Shown in pieces: positions 6,936 through 9,229 of a DNA stretch of 9,229 nt (position 1 is its first letter; each line of letters begins with the position of its first letter). The translations under genes and the position numbers were made by a program. The notes beneath the pieces were generated by a model that had not been told where the DNA came from, did not search any database, and saw nothing but the letters and a program-made list of their open reading frames with translations. The stretch spans positions 1 through 9,229 of the forward strand of contig JBEHYA010000079.1 of NCBI GenBank assembly GCA_048498415.1, read 5' to 3'. This DNA comes from JBEHYA01 sp048498415. GTDB taxonomy: Bacteria > Pseudomonadota > Alphaproteobacteria > UBA9219 > RGZA01.

Positions 6936-6953
6936 AAATTGTTGGTGCAATTT
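6936..6953. promoter_or_regulatory. Dyad AAATTG-N6-CAATTT, candidate operator
   Basis: A perfect inverted repeat with 6-bp arms and a 6-bp spacer sits in the divergent region between ctaC and the FAH-family gene. It overlaps the candidate -10 of the cta promoter and the candidate -35 of the plus-strand promoter. A third AAATTG copy lies at 6918-6923. Its form suits a dimeric regulator able to act on both promoters. The regulator is not identified and an A/T-rich 6-bp match can occur by chance. Confidence 0.3.
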
Positions 6954-6967
6954 CTATTCGATAAACT
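6939..6967 (+). promoter_or_regulatory. Candidate promoter of the FAH-family gene
   Basis: TTGTTG (6939-6944) and TAAACT (6962-6967) are 17 bases apart, about 40 bases upstream of the ATG at 7007. The match is weak (3 of 6 and 4 of 6). It overlaps the minus-strand candidate promoter, so the two could compete. Confidence 0.2.
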
Positions 6968-6979
6968 AAACAAAATCAA
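6951..6979 (-). promoter_or_regulatory. Candidate promoter of the cta operon
   Basis: On the minus strand TTGATT (6974-6979) and TAGAAA (6951-6956) are separated by 17 bases, each matching the sigma-70 consensus at 4 of 6 positions. They lie about 65 bases upstream of the ctaC GTG in the A/T-rich divergent region. This is a consensus match only and the true start of transcription is unknown. Confidence 0.35.
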
Positions 6980-7006
6980 CATACTGACCCGTGAAAGGGC
7001 GTCCTG

Positions 7007-7834
7007 ATGCGTTTTGCCCGTTACTACGCCGATTCGGCCATTTTACCCGCTTTTGTCGATAAATCCGGGGCTCTTCGCCGGCTGGATGGGGTGGTGGCCG
7101 ATATCACCGTCGATTCCATTCAAAAAATTACCGCCGCTGTGGCGGAAAAGCTCCCCGTGGTGGCCGGCGCCCCGCGCCTCGCCCCGTGTGTAGCAAACAT
7201 CGGCAAAGTCATCGCGATTGGCAAAAACTATCCCGAGCATGCCAGGGAAACCGGCGCCAGCACGCCCAAGGAACCCATCATCTTCCTCAAAGCCACCTCC
7301 TCCCTAAGCGGCGCGAACGATCCCATCCTGCGTCCCCGCGGCTCCACCCAGCTCGACTGGGAAGTGGAACTTGCCGTCATCATCGGTAAGCCAGGAAATT
7401 ATATCGAAGAAAAAAATGCGTTTGATCACATCGCGGCCTATGCAACCGGCAACGACGTCTCGGAGCGCACCTTTCAGTTAGAGCGATCTGGCCAATGGAC
7501 GAAGGGCAAAAGCTGCGACACCTTCTGCCCGCTTGGGCCCACGCTGGTCACCGCCGATGAAATCAACGACCCGCAGAACTTAAATCTGTGGTGCAGCGTC
7601 AACGGCGTCAAAAAGCAGAACGGCAACACGCGCGATATGACCTTCAAAATCCCGTTCCTCATTTCCTACGCCAGCCAGTTCATGCGACTGGAAGCCGGCG
7701 ACGTCATCCTCACCGGCACGCCCGACGGCGTCGGCAAAGGCCAGCAACCACCGCATTATCTGCAACCCGGCGATGTTTTAGAATGCGGCGTCGAAGGCCT
7801 CGGCGACCAGCGGCATGTGATTGAGCAGGCCTAA
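7007..7834 (+). CDS. Fumarylacetoacetate hydrolase (FAH) family protein
   Basis: FAH-family enzymes are metal-dependent cytoplasmic hydrolases, decarboxylases or isomerases acting on beta-diketo or 2-oxo acids. The 275-residue protein has a short N-terminal domain (1-65) and a catalytic domain opening with VIAIGKNYPEHARETG (68-83). The metal ligands are E119 and E121 (DWEVELAVIIG) and D150 (GNDVSERTFQ). Further family marks are GKSCDTFCPLGP (167-178), the TGTPDGVGKG loop (236-245) and LQPGDVLECGVEGLG near the end. AAAGGG 7 bases upstream of the ATG is a plausible ribosome-binding site. Related proteins are annotated as ureidoglycolate lyase, fumarylpyruvate hydrolase or 2-hydroxyhepta-2,4-diene-1,7-dioate isomerase. 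Nothing here picks the substrate, and the divergent cox operon does not help. Confidence 0.9.
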   Translation: MRFARYYADSAILPAFVDKSGALRRLDGVVADITVDSIQKITAAVAEKLPVVAGAPRLAPCVANIGKVIAIGKNYPEHARETGASTPKEPIIFLKATSSLSGANDPILRPRGSTQLDWEVELAVIIGKPGNYIEEKNAFDHIAAYATGNDVSERTFQLERSGQWTKGKSCDTFCPLGPTLVTADEINDPQNLNLWCSVNGVKKQNGNTRDMTFKIPFLISYASQFMRLEAGDVILTGTPDGVGKGQQPPHYLQPGDVLECGVEGLGDQRHVIEQA

Positions 7835-7837
7835 ATT

Positions 7838-7858
7838 TCCCCTCCCCTCGGGAGGGGA
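7838..7858. repeat. Hairpin of repeat unit 1
   Basis: CCCCTCCC (7839-7846) and GGGAGGGG (7850-7857) form a perfect 8-bp stem with a CTC loop, extended by a T-A pair at 7838/7858. It lies 3 bases after the FAH-family stop codon. It may slow or end transcription, but no T-run follows, so it is not called an intrinsic terminator. Confidence 0.7.
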
Positions 7859-7927
7859 TAAAGGGGCGGGAAAACCTATCCATATTTAAATTGGTGACGC
7901 GGCAGCCGAAACCTTTCCCTCACCTAA

Positions 7928-7946
7928 CCTCTCCCGAAGGGAGAGG
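7928..7946. repeat. Hairpin of repeat unit 2
   Basis: CCTCTCCC (7928-7935) and GGGAGAGG (7939-7946) form a perfect 8-bp stem with a GAA loop. It lies 9 bases beyond the stop of the minus-strand TPR-like gene, mirroring the position of unit 1 after the FAH-family gene. No T-run follows on either strand. Confidence 0.7.
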
Positions 7947-7955
7947 AATAAGGGT

Positions 7956-8999
7956 TCACTTAATCTTCCGATAATTTTCCAGATATTCCTGGAACAACTG
8001 CACATCCGTGGAGAACGCCTTGGCGGCTTCGTCGCCCTTGGGCAGGCCGTTTTCGGGTTCGGTGAGGGAGCGGAAAAGTTCGGCCTGCGGCATCTTCTTG
8101 ATCGGCCCGCCAAATACCTGGCGCATCGCTTCCAGCCCGCCTACATCATTCGCCATCGCCAGCGCAATCGCGCGGTTGATCACCATGGCGGCCTGGCGTT
8201 CGGTCATTTCTTCGCCTTCTTCGGGTGCCGGGCCAATCAAACGCTCCAGCACCTTGGCGGCTTCCGTCCAGTCGCGGCTCTTCCACGCGATATCGGCGCG
8301 GAGCTTATCGGCATTATCACTCTTCATATTGGCAATCAGCGCGAGGGCGTCGGCTTTACGGCCCAAATCCGCGAAGGCGCGGGCTTTTAACAGCGTGCGC
8401 TCGTTGATCAGTTCCGGCGGCGTGTTCGGCACCTCGCTATCACCTAAAATATCGAGGGCCGCCTGCGCCTTGCCGTCCAGCAGATCGATACCCGCCGCCT
8501 GCGCGCCCACGCGGCTCTTGAACGTGCTGCTCAGGCGCCGGCGCACCTGATCGGATAAAATCGCCGCCGCACGGTCCAGCAGATCGACTTCCACCATGCG
8601 CGCGGCCAGATTGCGGATAATCGCATCGCCTTCATCGCCCACCGGCGCCAGTTCATAGAAACGTTCGTACAGGCTCAACGCATCAAGCGGCGACAAATCC
8701 TTGCCCTTATCGCCAAGGAACACGTCGCGGAAGGCGAACGCCATTTCATCGCGCAGCTTTTTCGCGGCGTCGCTATCGGGAAGGAAGGCAAGCACCTGCT
8801 TCAATACGCCCAGCCCATCCGCCACCTTGCCGGCTTCAATATAGAATTTGCCAAGGCGGCGCAGCACATCCAGTTCCAGATCGTCGCCGCGCCAGGCAAA
8901 GCGCAGGCGCTCCAGCCGTTCCGCCGCCTGCGCCGGCTTGATCTTGCCGCGCACCACATCGAGATCGGTCAGCGATAGCGTCGCGCGCACGCGGTACAT
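7956..8999 (-). CDS. Alpha-helical repeat (TPR-like) protein, N-terminal part missing
   Basis: From the first credible residue near 8999 there are 347 residues of Ala/Leu-rich helical repeats, such as AAERLERLRFAWRGDDLELDVLRRLGKFYIEAG (26-58), LLDGKAQAALDILGDSE (173-189) and LLKARAFADLGRKADALALIANM (203-225). The short helix pairs with small and charged residues resemble TPR or SEL1-type scaffolds. I recall a C-terminal LRFAWRGD-type region in long, uncharacterised alphaproteobacterial TPR proteins. There is no signal peptide or membrane helix in the visible part. The frame stays open to 9200, but upstream of about 9003 it only mirrors an SDR gene on the other strand, so the ATG at 8999 is probably internal and the true N-terminus lost. 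The stop is TGA at 7956-7958. Function is unknown. Confidence 0.6.
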   Translation of the reverse strand: MYRVRATLSLTDLDVVRGKIKPAQAAERLERLRFAWRGDDLELDVLRRLGKFYIEAGKVADGLGVLKQVLAFLPDSDAAKKLRDEMAFAFRDVFLGDKGKDLSPLDALSLYERFYELAPVGDEGDAIIRNLAARMVEVDLLDRAAAILSDQVRRRLSSTFKSRVGAQAAGIDLLDGKAQAALDILGDSEVPNTPPELINERTLLKARAFADLGRKADALALIANMKSDNADKLRADIAWKSRDWTEAAKVLERLIGPAPEEGEEMTERQAAMVINRAIALAMANDVGGLEAMRQVFGGPIKKMPQAELFRSLTEPENGLPKGDEAAKAFSTDVQLFQEYLENYRKIK

Positions 9000-9012
9000 G
9001 GGGTCGTCCCCC
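9000..9012. other. Likely junction between unrelated sequences
   Basis: To the left the coding sense is a minus-strand helical-repeat protein (readable to GDDPMYRV, about 9009). To the right it is a plus-strand SDR C-terminus recognisable from PFPTKGAW (9010 on). Both genes are entered in their interior, and neither has a start at the boundary. The few bases 9004-9012 could belong to either side. This is the form of a rearrangement or of a chimeric join at a contig end. Confidence 0.65.
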
Positions 9013-9229
9013 TTTCCGACCAAAGGCGCCTGGGATCGCCTCGCGCCGGGCGCCGGCACGGACTCGAAAGTCGACCCGAACAATCCCTCGATCCTTGCGC
9101 GCAACGGCGAGATGCACGAACTCTGCAATCTCGCGGTGCTGCTGATGTCGCCGGGCGCGGAGTACATCAACGGCCAGACCATCGCCATCGACGGCGGCAA
9201 GTACCTCGCCGGCCAAGGCGGCTTCGCCG
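9010..9229 (+). CDS. Short-chain dehydrogenase/reductase, C-terminal fragment
   Basis: The plus strand encodes 73 residues, open to the window edge, that read as the last quarter or third of an SDR oxidoreductase. PFPTKGAWDRLAPG (1-14) follows the usual catalytic-domain PGP turn of enzymes such as 2,4-dienoyl-CoA reductase-like SDRs. ELCNLAVLLMSPGAEYINGQ, then TIAIDGGKYLAG, form the classic SDR C-terminal helix and strand. The Rossmann glycine motif, the catalytic Tyr-x3-Lys and everything before the PGP turn are absent because of the junction on its left. Third codon positions are G or C in 63 of the 72 codons from 9013. An ATG at 8998 is in frame but falls in the other gene. The substrate cannot be told; a nonfunctional fragment here. 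Confidence 0.8.

Larger units (their letters stand above)
7837..7950. repeat. Pair of related hairpin repeats in inverted orientation (REPIN-like)
   Basis: Most of the 121-bp gap between the convergent FAH and TPR-like genes consists of two similar units facing each other. Unit 1 (about 7837-7875, plus sense) has a perfect hairpin followed by a purine-rich tail (GGGGCGGGAAAACC). Unit 2 (about 7908-7950), read on the minus strand, has CCTCTCCC-TTC-GGGAGAGG followed by TTAGGTGAGGGAAAGG. Aligned in that sense they share hairpin, tail and order. The roughly 32-bp A/T-containing centre separates them. This is the layout of a REP doublet. Similar CCTCTCCCGAAGGGAGAGG repeats are, from memory, common between genes in alphaproteobacteria. 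Confidence 0.7.

Noticed and set aside
5932..6969. 345-codon plus-strand ORF opposite ctaC
   Set aside because: It is antisense to the clearly recognised CuA subunit. Its His/Asp/Arg-rich composition (HDDDDRDH-type runs) is the mirror of the Ile/Val-rich helices and resembles no known protein.
9000..9200. N-terminal 67 codons of the minus-strand frame open from 9200 to 7956
   Set aside because: This stretch is antisense to a convincing SDR C-terminus and does not continue the helical-repeat pattern.
1..9229. CRISPR array, tRNA, rRNA, insertion sequence or phage genes
   Set aside because: No regularly spaced direct repeats, no tRNA-like cloverleaf, no transposase or integrase frame was seen on either strand.

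Overview
The window carries most of an aa3-type cytochrome c oxidase operon from a moderately GC-rich bacterium, almost certainly an alphaproteobacterium. The order ctaC-ctaD-ctaB-(small CoxF-like ORF)-ctaG-ctaE-DUF983-surf1-thrC is a typical alphaproteobacterial arrangement, and the proteins have mitochondrion-like features: an A1-type subunit I, a seven-helix subunit III and a CtaG/Cox11 copper chaperone. I cannot name the genus or order with confidence.

Layout. The oxidase genes all run on the minus strand from about 6888 down to the left edge. CtaC (subunit II, CuA) and CtaD (subunit I, haem a, haem a3-CuB) come first. CtaB (haem O synthase) follows behind a terminator-like hairpin. Then come a 55-residue single-helix CoxF-like protein, CtaG (delivers copper to CuB), CtaE (subunit III), a DUF983 zinc-ribbon membrane protein and SURF1 (haem a insertion). 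Several adjacent genes overlap (ATGA, ATGGCTGA and ATGATTAA type junctions), which suggests translational coupling. thrC (threonine synthase) is last but hits a stop codon after 189 residues, 17 bases from the left edge.

A 118-bp divergent intergenic region (6889-7006) separates ctaC from a plus-strand fumarylacetoacetate hydrolase-family gene (7007-7834). It holds candidate overlapping promoters and a perfect 6-bp-arm dyad. Between that gene and a convergent minus-strand repeat-protein gene lie two related short hairpin repeats in inverted orientation, resembling a REPIN doublet.

At the right edge the minus-strand TPR-like gene loses its N-terminal part at about 9000-9012. At the same point the plus strand becomes the C-terminal end of a short-chain dehydrogenase/reductase that lacks its own N-terminal two thirds. 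Two gene interiors joined head to head indicate a rearrangement or, more likely, a chimeric contig end. Together with the broken thrC at the left edge, both ends of the window should be treated with suspicion.

I do not see a clearly new biological system. The points most worth a second look are the right-end junction, a Glu-to-Gln change at the usual Mg2+ ligand of subunit II, the terminator-like hairpin before ctaB, the inverted repeat pair, and the broken thrC.
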